DNA from: Pontibacter virosus | Lineage (GTDB): Bacteria; Bacteroidota; Bacteroidia; Cytophagales; Hymenobacteraceae | Direction of reading: 5' to 3' | DNA length: 35,098 bases | NCBI RefSeq assembly: GCF_003096355.1 | Contig: NZ_QEKI01000024.1 | Span: 1 to 35,098, forward strand | In this document: in pieces, positions 26,317 through 34,983 of the stretch | Layout of the letters: every line of letters begins with the position of its first letter | Numbering within the stretch: position 1 is the stretch's first letter | Position numbers and translations under genes: made by a program | The notes under the pieces: generated by a model | What the model saw: the letters and a program-made list of their open reading frames with translations, nothing else | Database searches by the model: none | Told to the model about the DNA's origin: nothing

Positions 26317-27576
26317 ATGAGTATATTCTTTATAATTGTAGAAATACTGGCATTAGCTTTACCTATCTATCTGCTGTTGTATCGTCGAGAGCTGTCCATC
26401 ATTTATATACCTTTAATAATATTTGCAAAGGTAATAATTACACCTTCAAGTCCAGCATTCCTGCATTATTCAGTTATAACTATCCTTATTCTCTACTCTG
26501 TTTACCAAAACTCAAGTTTTTTTTCTAAAAACATATATTCTCTCTGTTTAATATTAATTTATCTGATTCTAGTTACTAACGTATCTAACTTTGACAGTAT
26601 TAGGCCTAACTTTTTCGCTTGCTTATGGTTTTTCACCTCTCTCCCATTAATTAGCACTATATACAGAAAGCACTCCAGAGATAAAATTGTAAAAGAGCTA
26701 TCAACAGTTGCCTTTTTGATTCTTTGCCTCTTTGTACTTAATGTTATCATGTCTACTATGACTGGATATTCTCCATATGAGATGTATGGTATTACGTCAG
26801 GAGTTTTATATGGAAATTTGTACGCAACGGACTTCAATATTCTTGCTATCGCAACCTTTCTAGTTTTAGCTTTTGCTGTACGTCAGAGAAATGTTATATA
26901 CTTTATTACGTCACTAACTTCACTAGCTTTTATTCTACTTTCACTGCGCAGGTCTGTCATGTTGCTCAGTATAATAGGAATTATAATAGTTATTTTAATA
27001 TTTTCAACAAAAAACAACATTCGTAATGTAATAGTATTTGGAGCTATGTCTTTGGTAGTAAGTTTCGTCGTTATTCCTAACACGAACTTTCTGTTGACCT
27101 TCATAGAAAGATATGAACAAAGAAATCTAGCAGATCGTGAATTGGAGGAAGAAACCAGATTCTTAGAGTATGAATTAATCTATGATGATATTTTCTTATA
27201 TGAAGATTATAGCCCATTGTTTGGCTATGAACTCTTAAATAGTGCCGGCAATTATGGTAAGGGCATTTTAGATGACAGAACGCTCCATTCAGATATAACT
27301 AATATGATCCATTCAACTGGTATAGTGGGGTTATCTCTCTATTTGTTAATGGTGGTAGCATGCTTTATTCAAGCTTTTAGAAGTTCTAAAACAAGAGAGG
27401 ATTATTTAATAGTAACCTTTTGCGCCTGTGTATTCTTAGTGTATACCATTACAGGCCGATACACAAGTTCAGAAAGTATGATTATACTATTTCTTACACT
27501 AATGCTTCCTATCACAAATAGAGAAAATCAATTAAATAAAATTGAGGAAAAGAAGGCAGAATTAGTCAGATTTTAA
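26317..27576 (+). CDS. wzy: Wzy-like O-antigen/exopolysaccharide polymerase
   Basis: The 419-residue protein is strongly hydrophobic with about 10-12 membrane helices and a larger loop after about residue 265 (FIERYEQRNLADRELEEETRF). DRTLHSDITNMIHSTGIVGL in that region resembles the conserved H-x-x-x-x-x-x-x-G segment of O-antigen ligase/polymerase proteins. Wzy proteins are poorly conserved, so the call rests on topology, the loop and position between kinase-like and glycosyltransferase genes. It would join repeat units on the periplasmic face. Base composition is very AT-rich, and no copy of AGGTATA occurs after 26412 within it. Confidence 0.75.
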   Translation: MSIFFIIVEILALALPIYLLLYRRELSIIYIPLIIFAKVIITPSSPAFLHYSVITILILYSVYQNSSFFSKNIYSLCLILIYLILVTNVSNFDSIRPNFFACLWFFTSLPLISTIYRKHSRDKIVKELSTVAFLILCLFVLNVIMSTMTGYSPYEMYGITSGVLYGNLYATDFNILAIATFLVLAFAVRQRNVIYFITSLTSLAFILLSLRRSVMLLSIIGIIIVILIFSTKNNIRNVIVFGAMSLVVSFVVIPNTNFLLTFIERYEQRNLADRELEEETRFLEYELIYDDIFLYEDYSPLFGYELLNSAGNYGKGILDDRTLHSDITNMIHSTGIVGLSLYLLMVVACFIQAFRSSKTREDYLIVTFCACVFLVYTITGRYTSSESMIILFLTLMLPITNRENQLNKIEEKKAELVRF

Positions 27577-27613
27577 AGGTTGGTATCACAAAAGCTAATT
27601 AAAGACAATGTTG

Positions 27614-27643
27614 TTGATCTTTCCCAGGCATAAACTACACTTG
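27614..27643 (+). promoter_or_regulatory. Promoter before the first GT4 gene
   Basis: TTG (27614-27616), a 19-base spacer and TACACTTG (27636-27643) fit TTG-N19-TAnnTTTG with one mismatch. It ends 24 bases before the ATG at 27668, a normal distance, so an internal promoter in the locus is plausible. Confidence 0.45.
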
Positions 27644-27667
27644 TACATAAGTTAAATATTAAAACAT

Positions 27668-28792
27668 ATGGCTAAATTTATTTTTTATGATGATAAATTA
27701 ATTAATATATTACTTAAAGAAGAATTGCCATCAGGGGGCGCCGCTGTGCAAGCATATGGGTGGATTCAAGGTCTCTTAGCTTCTACACAAGATGTATATT
27801 TACTTACTGAACCCAAAAGTGATAGAATTCTTAAGGATGAATGCTTTAAGATTAAGATCATTGAAGACTATGACCCATCGAAAGGTATAAAATGGATACG
27901 TTGGGCCTACTATCGGATTCCGCATATATACAATACCCTTAGATATATTAAACCTGATTTTGTTTATAAAAGTATTCCTACCTGGCACTCCAGTATACTG
28001 GCGGTTATATGTTATTTATTAAACATTCAATTTATACAGAGGGTATCTAATGATTTCTTAGTGGACGATCGTTTTTATACAAAATATTCACAAACGCATC
28101 GCCTCTTTCAAAACATAGCTTTCAAATTATCCAGTTTTATTCTCTGCCAGAATGAATACCAGTACAGAATTATCAAATATAAGTTCCCTAACAAAGTTGT
28201 TCATAAAATTTCAAACCCAATTGTATTAGAAAGTTCAAATTATCTTGATGAAGGTAAGCAGGATTCTTACATAGCATGGCTAGGTCTTTTTCAATATCAG
28301 AAGAATTTAAAACTGCTGTACCATATAGCAACAAATTTGGCAAATCAGACTTTTTTAATTGCTGGTAAAGAAGGATCCAAAGTCGATACTGAAACAATTG
28401 AATATTTAACTAAACTAAGGGAACTTCCAAATGTTAAATTTATTGGATTTCTACAAAGACACGAGGTATTGCCTTTTTTAGCTAAATCCAAATATCTGCT
28501 AAACACATCACGTTATGAAGGATTTAGCAATACGTTTTTAGAAGCTATGGCTACAGGAACACCTATTCTCACCACAGAGCAGGTGAATCCTGATTCGATA
28601 ATTTCTGACCATAGACTAGGTATTATTTATGAAGACCCTCAACACTTAAATCAAAAATTAAATGAAATTACTCCAACAGCTTATGAAGCGCTTTCCAAAA
28701 GAGTTACTGATTATGTAAAGCATAATCATGACTATCTCATCTTAACAAACCGTCTTTTGAATTTGCTAAAGACAGACCAAACAGCATCATAG
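27668..28792 (+). CDS. Family 4 glycosyltransferase
   Basis: The 374-residue GT-B enzyme transfers a sugar from an activated donor. The C-terminal Rossmann half has FLIAGKEGSKVD and NVKFIGFLQRHEVLPFLAKS. The nucleotide-sugar EX7E motif E284-GFSNTFL-E292 stands in SRYEGFSNTFLEAMATGTP. These are standard for CAZy family GT4 retaining enzymes. No membrane helix is present, so it acts at the cytosolic face. It lies after a possible internal promoter and is followed 33 bases later by a second GT4 gene. Donor and acceptor cannot be told from sequence. Confidence 0.9.
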   Translation: MAKFIFYDDKLINILLKEELPSGGAAVQAYGWIQGLLASTQDVYLLTEPKSDRILKDECFKIKIIEDYDPSKGIKWIRWAYYRIPHIYNTLRYIKPDFVYKSIPTWHSSILAVICYLLNIQFIQRVSNDFLVDDRFYTKYSQTHRLFQNIAFKLSSFILCQNEYQYRIIKYKFPNKVVHKISNPIVLESSNYLDEGKQDSYIAWLGLFQYQKNLKLLYHIATNLANQTFLIAGKEGSKVDTETIEYLTKLRELPNVKFIGFLQRHEVLPFLAKSKYLLNTSRYEGFSNTFLEAMATGTPILTTEQVNPDSIISDHRLGIIYEDPQHLNQKLNEITPTAYEALSKRVTDYVKHNHDYLILTNRLLNLLKTDQTAS

Positions 28793-28825
28793 AGCTACTT
28801 GTATGATTCATAACTGTGTTTTAAC

Positions 28826-29992
28826 ATGACTGATAAATCTATAAAAATAATTCTGTTCATTGGCAGTTTGCGGTCCGGAGGGAAAGAGAGAAGGCTTGTT
28901 GAGCTTCTCTCTTATTTACAGAAGCGTAATCAGTATAAGCTGCTGGTTGTCATGACATCACACAAAATAGACTATCAAAAGTTTTATGACCTAAATATTC
29001 CTTATTATGTAATTCCAAAATCATGGAGCAAAAACGATTTAACTATTTTCTATAAATTCTACAAAATAGTCAAAAGTTATGAACCAGATTTAATTCATAC
29101 TTGGGGTAAAATACAAACTTTGTATTCCCTGCCTTCAATTCTTAAAACAAAAGTGCCCCTCATTAATAGTCAAATAACTGCAGCACCTCCTTTTATAAAT
29201 AAAATCTCAATCAGCTTTCTAATCAATCTTCTAAATTTTAAAATCTCTAAAACAGTAATTGCTAATTCTTATGCTGGCCTTGAAGCCTTTACTCCCCCGA
29301 TGAATAAGTCCTACATAATTTACAATGGTGTTGACTTTGACCGCTTTAAGGGTTTGGCCGACAAATTAGCTATAAAGAAAAAGTATAACATTAAAACTCC
29401 TTACACAGTCATAATGGTGGCTTCTGTCTCTCAAAACAAAGATTATAAACTTTTTTTTGAGATAGCTCAAATAGTAACAAAATTAAGGAGTGACATAAGT
29501 TTTATTGGTGTAGGATCTTACATTGAAGCTGACACTACCTATCAGCACATAAAGAAAATTACCAGTAATAATGATCGGTTAATCTTTCCTGGCAGAATAG
29601 ACGATGTGGAGGCTCTGATAAATGCGTGTGACATTGGTGTTTTATTCTCACCTAATGGTGAGGGTACATCTAATGCAATAATTGAATACATGGCTTTAAG
29701 CAAGCCGGTTATTGCAAGCAGAGTAGGAGGAAATTTGGAGCTTATAAGTCATAACGAGAATGGATACTTAGTAAAAGACAGCACTGCTATAGAGATCGCT
29801 GAGCTGGTCACCGAACTGATTGATGACAAGGAGAAAAGGGACAAGTTTGGGGAGCGCAGTAAAGAATTCATCCTAAACTCATTCTCACTTGAAAGCATGG
29901 GGAGAAAATTCGAAGAGGTTTACATGAATGCTCTGGGTATGGATATCCCTAAAATAACTAATGACTCTAGTCTAATTCATGCGAGTAACTAA
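28826..29992 (+). CDS. Family 4 glycosyltransferase
   Basis: The 388-residue enzyme has both GT-B halves. The N-terminus carries SLRSGGKERRLVELL, in which GGKERR is the usual acceptor-side glycine/basic loop, and HTWGK at about 91-95. The C-terminal half has RLIFPGRIDDVEALINACD, the EX7E motif E279-GTSNAII-E287 and a following KPVIASRVGG stretch. It is distinct from its neighbour and likely adds a different sugar. The gene is closely spaced to the previous one. No donor specificity can be inferred. Confidence 0.91.
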   Translation: MTDKSIKIILFIGSLRSGGKERRLVELLSYLQKRNQYKLLVVMTSHKIDYQKFYDLNIPYYVIPKSWSKNDLTIFYKFYKIVKSYEPDLIHTWGKIQTLYSLPSILKTKVPLINSQITAAPPFINKISISFLINLLNFKISKTVIANSYAGLEAFTPPMNKSYIIYNGVDFDRFKGLADKLAIKKKYNIKTPYTVIMVASVSQNKDYKLFFEIAQIVTKLRSDISFIGVGSYIEADTTYQHIKKITSNNDRLIFPGRIDDVEALINACDIGVLFSPNGEGTSNAIIEYMALSKPVIASRVGGNLELISHNENGYLVKDSTAIEIAELVTELIDDKEKRDKFGERSKEFILNSFSLESMGRKFEEVYMNALGMDIPKITNDSSLIHASN

Positions 29993-30169
29993 GAATTTAC
30001 TTCTCGTGCATCCAGCATTCAAAAAGAATAGCATGCTTATACTCAGTTATTGAATAAGTTATGAGTTGAGAAACTCTCGATTGTGTTAAGTATTAATGGG
30101 ACCTCTACTTTAGGTGTAAGATCTGATGGTATCATAGATTAAATCAGAATACTTTTTTTAAATAAAAAG

Positions 30170-30934
30170 ATGTTTAATATGAAAAAGCTATTTGGTTACA
30201 GTCTCTATCTAAAAGATCGAAGAACACTTGTTCAAGAGCTTAAATCCAGAATATCGGATAACCAACTTTCAACCATTATTTCCTTGAATACCTTGAAGCT
30301 CTACCAGGGTTCAAGAGATCCTTTTCTTGAAAAAACGTTTCAATCTGGCACTCATATCATACCTGACGGACAATCAATTGCCTTTGCAGAGTATCTGGTA
30401 CATGGAAATAAGATTTCCTCTATCTCCGGCGCCGAGCTTATGGTAGAGCTTATTCGGGAGTCATGCGTTTCGGGATATAAAATTTTTTTCTTAGGATCTC
30501 CTCAACAGCTGCTTGACAGAGTAGAATTGAAAATCAAACAAGATTATCCTCAATTGATTGATAAAGTTGCATTCCAAGATGGGTACTACAATGTCGAGAA
30601 AGATGAAGCAGATGTTATAAGCAGAATTGCCATGTTCAAGCCTGACTTCTTATTCGTAGCTTTCGGCTCTCCTAGAAAGGAAGAGTTTATTATAAAATAC
30701 CACGGCCAACTTAATGCCAAAGTAATTATGGGAGTTGGAGGTAGCTACGAGTATTTTGTAGGAGATGTGAAGTTAGACCCCATGACAAAGAAATTAGGCT
30801 TGAGGTGGTTAGTTAGAACTATTCAGGATCCCCGAAGGCTCGCCAGGCGTTATGCTGTCTGTAACTCTTACTTCCTGTTCGCTCTGTCTAAGGAAATTGT
30901 TAAAAGTTTTAAGAACCGCTTAAGGCATGCCTAG
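30170..30934 (+). CDS. WecG/TagA/CpsF-family glycosyltransferase (GT26)
   Basis: The 254-residue protein belongs to the GT26 family, which adds ManNAc, ManNAcA or glucose-type residues to polyprenyl-linked sugars. Conserved features are the probable catalytic D66 in IIPDGQS, the glycine-rich GYKIFFLGSP (102-111) and the GSPRKEEF (166-173) segment equivalent to GxPKQE. The C-terminal GLRWLVRTIQDPRRLARRY (210-228) is a membrane-association region. Two ATG codons (30170 and 30179) are possible starts. It is the last plus-strand gene of the main polysaccharide run and probably adds an early sugar of the repeat unit. Confidence 0.92.
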   Translation: MFNMKKLFGYSLYLKDRRTLVQELKSRISDNQLSTIISLNTLKLYQGSRDPFLEKTFQSGTHIIPDGQSIAFAEYLVHGNKISSISGAELMVELIRESCVSGYKIFFLGSPQQLLDRVELKIKQDYPQLIDKVAFQDGYYNVEKDEADVISRIAMFKPDFLFVAFGSPRKEEFIIKYHGQLNAKVIMGVGGSYEYFVGDVKLDPMTKKLGLRWLVRTIQDPRRLARRYAVCNSYFLFALSKEIVKSFKNRLRHA

Positions 30935-30959
30935 ATTTATTTAATGCAAGTTAATCTAG
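30931..30959 (+). terminator. Weak hairpin over the stop codon of the GT26 gene
   Basis: CTAGATT (30931-30937) and AATCTAG (30953-30959) form a 7-bp stem with a 15-base loop; the stop codon lies within the left arm. There is no U-tail, so this is only a tentative transcript end. Confidence 0.28.
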
Positions 30960-31349
30960 TAAAGGAAGATGGCGGTGAATTTTCAGCAAGTTTGGATAGT
31001 AAAAACATCAAGATGCGGATCAATTATGAATTCACGATGTAGCCAGCTCTCAGGGAAAGTATAACATCTAGCTCTACTACTTCACTATGTAAGCACAGCC
31101 TAAGATGAGCTTAAGGCAGAAAGCTATTTTTCGGCAAACTAAGACCAAGCATGTTCGTCAAACTCTATAGCTGCAACAGAATACTCAGAACCATACACAT
31201 GCTAGCACCGAATTACTAAATTCAATCCCAGGACTATTACCGGTAAATGAGGAGAGTAAAGCAATTTAAAACTGAGAGAATAGTTGAGTTGTGATTCTAT
31301 TAATAATATGTTAGGTGTGTTTTGATAAAGAATTTACACTGGTTCATAT
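30935..31349. other. Spacer of about 415 bases, no convincing gene
   Basis: This spacer lies between the GT26 gene and the convergent sugar transferase gene. It is AT-rich and has no tRNA, strong terminator or insertion-sequence ends that I can see. A 32-codon open frame at 30944-31039 (MQVNLVKEDGGEFSASLD at its start) reads somewhat like protein, but it is too short to support and could be a remnant. Confidence 0.6.
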
Positions 31350-32720
31350 CTAGAAGGCATTTTTATATACCTCTCTGCCAAATATAGTTAGCCATATAAT
31401 TTTCAGATCAAGCATTAAGGTCCAATTTTCGACATACCAAAGATCGAATTTTGTTCGCATACACTTCTGCTCTTCCGTGTCAGTTGGTCCTCTCCAGCCG
31501 TTTACTTGCGCCCAACCCGTAATCCCCGGCTTAAAATAGTGTCTGATCATATATTTATCTACACTTTCCTGAAACTGTTGGTTTAGGAAACTCCTATGCG
31601 GTCTTGGCCCGACAACGCTCATATCTCCTAGAAGTACATTCATAAATTGAGGCAACTCATCAAGGCTATATTTTCTCATTATTCTACCTATGCTTGTTAT
31701 CCTACTATCCTCTTTTATAGTTGAACGTTGTCCACCGATTGAAGCATCATTTTCTTTCATGCTTCTAAATTTAAATACTTTAAATGGCTTTCCACTTCTT
31801 CCTATTCTAACCGGACAATAAAAAATTGGTCCACGTGACTCCAGCTTTATCAACGTTGCAAGTATAAGGAAGAGAGGCGCAAGCAGGATTAAAGCAACTA
31901 AGGAGAAAACCTTATCAAAGGTATTCTTAATGAAGAACAGTCTCTTGTCATCAAGTGGCAGCTGTCTAACATTTATAGCTTCGATATGTCCATATCGTGT
32001 TATTTTATAGTTGCTCCCCAATAAGTTTTGGAAGTCAGGTACATACTTCACACGTACTCCATGGTAGTCAGCTGCAGCAATAATTTGCCTTATTTTTTTT
32101 GATGCTTTGACAGGGATCGCAATTACAATTTCGTCTACAGGGTTATCTTTCAAGTAACTCTGTATATTACTCAAATCCCCTACAACTTTGTCATTACTTA
32201 CTAAGCAATCTTCATTTTTACATTTAATAAAACCTTGCACATAATGTTGTTTGCTGCTTATCAGATCCTTCTCAACATTAACAGCCAGATTACCTATTCC
32301 AGCTACCAAGGTATGTTTTGATTTTTTCGCAGAATACATTACCCTTTTCAGTCTAATAATAAAATAATTAACGGGTATACCTACGATTGGAAGTGAAATA
32401 ACAAAGGCTATTACTACATTCTTATTTAAATCGTCTAAATTAAAAGTAGTAACTGCAACTAATATCAGTAAGAGCATTAAAAGATAGGCCTTGATATAGA
32501 ATATGGTTCTAGAACCTGTATTCCCGAGACTATCTATGTTTTTATTTCTCCAGTAACCTATTAGTATCCAGAACAGAATTAAACTTCCTATTACATACAT
32601 TTCCATCTTAAGGGCTGCTTCTTCACTAAAAAGAAAAACAGATATAATTATTGAAATTAACAACGTAATTATATCTCCACCAAAATAAATGGAAGGTTGA
32701 GTATATTTGTGCTTAATCAT
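31350..32720 (-). CDS. Undecaprenyl-phosphate sugar phosphotransferase (initiating transferase)
   Basis: The 456-residue inner-membrane enzyme starts polymer synthesis by moving a sugar-1-phosphate, probably glucose or a related hexose, onto undecaprenyl phosphate. Four N-terminal helices lie within about residues 10-125, followed by a Rossmann-like region (HTLVAGIGNLAVNVEKDLI). The C-terminal bacterial sugar transferase domain has FDKVFSLVALILLAP, YCPVRIGRSGKPFKVFKFRSM, DELPQFMNVLLGDMSVVGPRP and the GITGWAQVNGWRG motif. The architecture is that of WcaJ/PglC-type polyisoprenyl-phosphate hexose-1-phosphate transferases. It is encoded opposite to the rest of the locus and convergent with the GT26 gene. 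Confidence 0.92.
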   Translation of the reverse strand: MIKHKYTQPSIYFGGDIITLLISIIISVFLFSEEAALKMEMYVIGSLILFWILIGYWRNKNIDSLGNTGSRTIFYIKAYLLMLLLILVAVTTFNLDDLNKNVVIAFVISLPIVGIPVNYFIIRLKRVMYSAKKSKHTLVAGIGNLAVNVEKDLISSKQHYVQGFIKCKNEDCLVSNDKVVGDLSNIQSYLKDNPVDEIVIAIPVKASKKIRQIIAAADYHGVRVKYVPDFQNLLGSNYKITRYGHIEAINVRQLPLDDKRLFFIKNTFDKVFSLVALILLAPLFLILATLIKLESRGPIFYCPVRIGRSGKPFKVFKFRSMKENDASIGGQRSTIKEDSRITSIGRIMRKYSLDELPQFMNVLLGDMSVVGPRPHRSFLNQQFQESVDKYMIRHYFKPGITGWAQVNGWRGPTDTEEQKCMRTKFDLWYVENWTLMLDLKIIWLTIFGREVYKNAF

Positions 32721-33964
32721 AACTATAACATTAAGTTATCGATCTTATATAATGTTCAAAGCTGCCTTTGACCAACTCACTACATTTCTGACTTTAGTCT
32801 TTATAAATAAGACTAGACTCCTATCACTCATCCGTTACTGTTATTTTGACCAAAACGAGGAACAGGATTTGTTATTAAAAAATTTTGCTAATATTCCTCA
32901 ACCAATAAGACTAGATATAAGCTAATTCTAAAGAGGTTTGCAGTTTTAATGTAAAGGTTTATCATATTTAAATAAAATTATAATAAAGCTATAAATACCA
33001 ATAATTATCAGGTTTGTATAGAATTATTAAATCCAAATTTAATAATCAACCTATATTTTATATACTTAAACTAAGAATTAAAGATTTGCTTTTTTCTAGA
33101 TTTTGCTAATAAAATTTTCAACTCCTAACAAAATCATGATTTTTCAGTGTGAAGGTATGCAATTGCAGGGTGAATGAACTTTTCCGTGAGTGTATAGATG
33201 ACAGAATTGGCTTATTGATGATAGCTAGGATTCAGAGCCCTGCGATCTTAAATTTCGCACATCTGTTGTTATAATAAGATTAGCCAGAACAAATAGTGAG
33301 ATATCGAATGAGTCGTAAACTTCTTTTAGCCCTGCTATACTAATATTTACTTTTCAGACCAGACTACCTCTAATCTGGAAGAAGTTACACCAATTGACAA
33401 TTCAAAAGAGAAAATGTCTTAATGAAGCCAAAGAAATAATTATAACTCAGGTCATCAGTTTTATCAATCTAAATAAATGTTTGCATGACTATAATTTGCA
33501 TTGTCGGCCACACTGCAATTGCTGCTACAAACGAATATGCCAAAACTGAACAGTAACATAGTGATAGTGCTTGATAGTATGTAAGCAAATATGACGTCCA
33601 TGCCCCTAAAAGGTTGAGACCAGATCAAATGATCTAGAATAGACCGAAATAGCGGCCGAAGACCTATCCACTTTGGCTGTTTCCACCAATAGATAGCTAA
33701 TAGAGTTTATTGTAAACTGACTGCAGCAATAATAACCATTAAGAAATTTTCTTGAGAAGAGTCTGAAAAGCTTTAGCTCATATTCATGGCAAAACTGCAA
33801 GGGCGTTAAGCACTATATTCTTTTTCAACTATTCATTACTTTTTGCAGTATATTCAGATAAAATAAAAATTAATTTCGCCTTATGGTGATATTCAAGCAG
33901 TTTTGAAGGGATACAAAACTGATTAGGTTCTTAATTAATGTGAGACCACACTGTGGGAAAAAGC
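32721..33964. other. Non-coding-looking stretch of about 1.2 kb
   Basis: I find no credible gene, tRNA, CRISPR repeat or insertion-sequence end here. Composition is strongly AT-rich. Open frames present are short and lack start context or recognisable motifs: a 57- to 72-codon frame ending at 32925 (plus), a 64-codon frame at 33606-33800 (minus), and a start-less frame of roughly 75 codons at about 33330-33560 (plus). A small palindrome AGATCA-AA-TGATCT occurs near 33625. No copy of the AGGTATA motif occurs in it. It could be decayed genes or a large regulatory region before the next GT4 gene. Confidence 0.6.
32731..32759 (-). promoter_or_regulatory. Possible promoter of the initiating transferase
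   Basis: On the minus strand, TTG (32757-32759) is followed by an 18-base spacer and TAACTTAA (32731-32738), 10 bases before the start codon. The match to TAnnTTTG is poor in the last two bases, so this is weak. Confidence 0.28.
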
Positions 33965-34924
33965 ATGAAAGTATTATTTGTTTCTTCAGGTAATTTAAAA
34001 GCATATGGTATTGCTCCTTTTATAAAAGTGCAAGGGGAATCTTTAAGGGAAAAGCTAATAGATATAACATACTTTACAATTACAGGGAGAGGATTTGTTG
34101 GATACCTTTCCAATGTCAAAACATTGAGAGAAATGTTGAAATCAGGAGAATTTGACATCATTCATGCCCATTTCACGCTTTCAGCCTGGGTAGTAATATT
34201 AGCATATCCCAAAGCACCAATTGTGTTGTCTCTTATGGGAACAGACGCCTATGGGAGAGTAGAAAAACTTGTTAAGAACAGAAATCATCTTAATTTACTA
34301 ACATTCTCTACAATATTAATTCAGCCATTTGTAAAAAAGATTATTTCCAAATCTCCGAATATCGAGAAATTTGTTTGGCAAAAAAAGAAGTCACACTTAT
34401 TGCCGAATGGAGTTAACGTTCAAGAATTTTATCCAACTAAGTATGATTTTAGAGAAGAGTTGGGTCTTTCAAAGGATAAGAAGTACGTTTTATTTTTAGG
34501 AAATCCCAAAGACCCAAGAAAAAACTTTGATCTGCTGAAAGTCACATATGAGAAACTTGCTCTTCATAACATTGAAATAGTCGCCCCATTCCCCATCCCA
34601 CATGCACAGGTATTTAAATATCTAAATTCTGTTGACGTACTGGTAATGTGCTCATTTGAAGAGGGCTCTCCCAATGTCGTTAAAGAAGGAATGGCTTGTA
34701 ATTGTAAAGGTGTATTTACTGATGTTGGTGACGTGCGGTATTTAGTGGAAAATACACCAGGATATGCAATTTCCGAATTTAATGCTACAGACCTCGCACA
34801 AAAGATCTTTGAGGTGATGGATATGGAAAGTTGTTATGGTAGACAAAGGCTTTTAGATCTTGGACTAGATTTGCCTATGGTCGCTGACAAGTTGATAAAT
34901 ATATATCAGGAAGCAATAAACTAA
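33965..34924 (+). CDS. Family 4 glycosyltransferase
   Basis: From the ATG at 33965 the enzyme has 319 residues; a GTG four codons upstream is possible. The N-terminus is a Rossmann strand (MKVLFVSSG), with FDIIHAHFTLSAWVV typical of GT4 donors' partner domain and LLPNGVNVQEFYP at the domain joint. The C-terminal EX7E-like motif is in CSFEEGSPNVVKEGMACN. It is slightly short for GT4 (usually 350-400) because loops are compact; both domains are present. It follows a 1.2 kb gap and may belong to the same polysaccharide locus or to the beginning of a next unit. Confidence 0.88.
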   Translation: MKVLFVSSGNLKAYGIAPFIKVQGESLREKLIDITYFTITGRGFVGYLSNVKTLREMLKSGEFDIIHAHFTLSAWVVILAYPKAPIVLSLMGTDAYGRVEKLVKNRNHLNLLTFSTILIQPFVKKIISKSPNIEKFVWQKKKSHLLPNGVNVQEFYPTKYDFREELGLSKDKKYVLFLGNPKDPRKNFDLLKVTYEKLALHNIEIVAPFPIPHAQVFKYLNSVDVLVMCSFEEGSPNVVKEGMACNCKGVFTDVGDVRYLVENTPGYAISEFNATDLAQKIFEVMDMESCYGRQRLLDLGLDLPMVADKLINIYQEAIN

Positions 34925-34983
34925 AGATATCTATTTACACATAGACCAATAGCTTAAGAACGTATATCATCATTGATCGCTTA

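Larger units (their letters stand above)
887..32382. repeat. Dispersed short motif AGGTATAG/CTATACCT
   Basis: The 7-mer AGGTATA or its complement occurs 53 times by hand count (25 plus, 28 minus orientation). The full 8-mer occurs 25 times, for example at 949, 1000, 2598, 2678, 3044, 3933, 4760, 6553, 6987, 7585, 8789, 8942, 9574, 10361, 10395, 10884, 11311, 11739, 14999, 15226, 18634, 21033, 23354, 24068 and 24485. Chance at uniform composition gives about 4 and 1. Copies lie in genes (often as GGT ATA GC or CCT ATA CCT codons) and in spacers. There are 35 7-mers in the first 16.3 kb and 18 in the remaining 18.8 kb. Confidence 0.85.

Noticed and set aside
887..32382. Reading AGGTATAG as a Chi site or as a promoter box
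   Set aside because: Chi sites are usually skewed to one strand with respect to replication, whereas copies are evenly split here. The motif does not match TAnnTTTG and most copies are inside genes.
32707..32925. A 72-codon plus-strand frame overlapping the start of the initiating transferase
   Set aside because: It overlaps the divergent gene and its likely promoter, and neither the long form nor the 57-codon form from the ATG at 32752 has a recognisable motif.
33606..33800. A 64-codon minus-strand frame in the 1.2 kb gap
   Set aside because: No motif, no start context and composition typical of AT-rich spacer; considered as a transposase remnant but no catalytic residues or inverted repeats support that.
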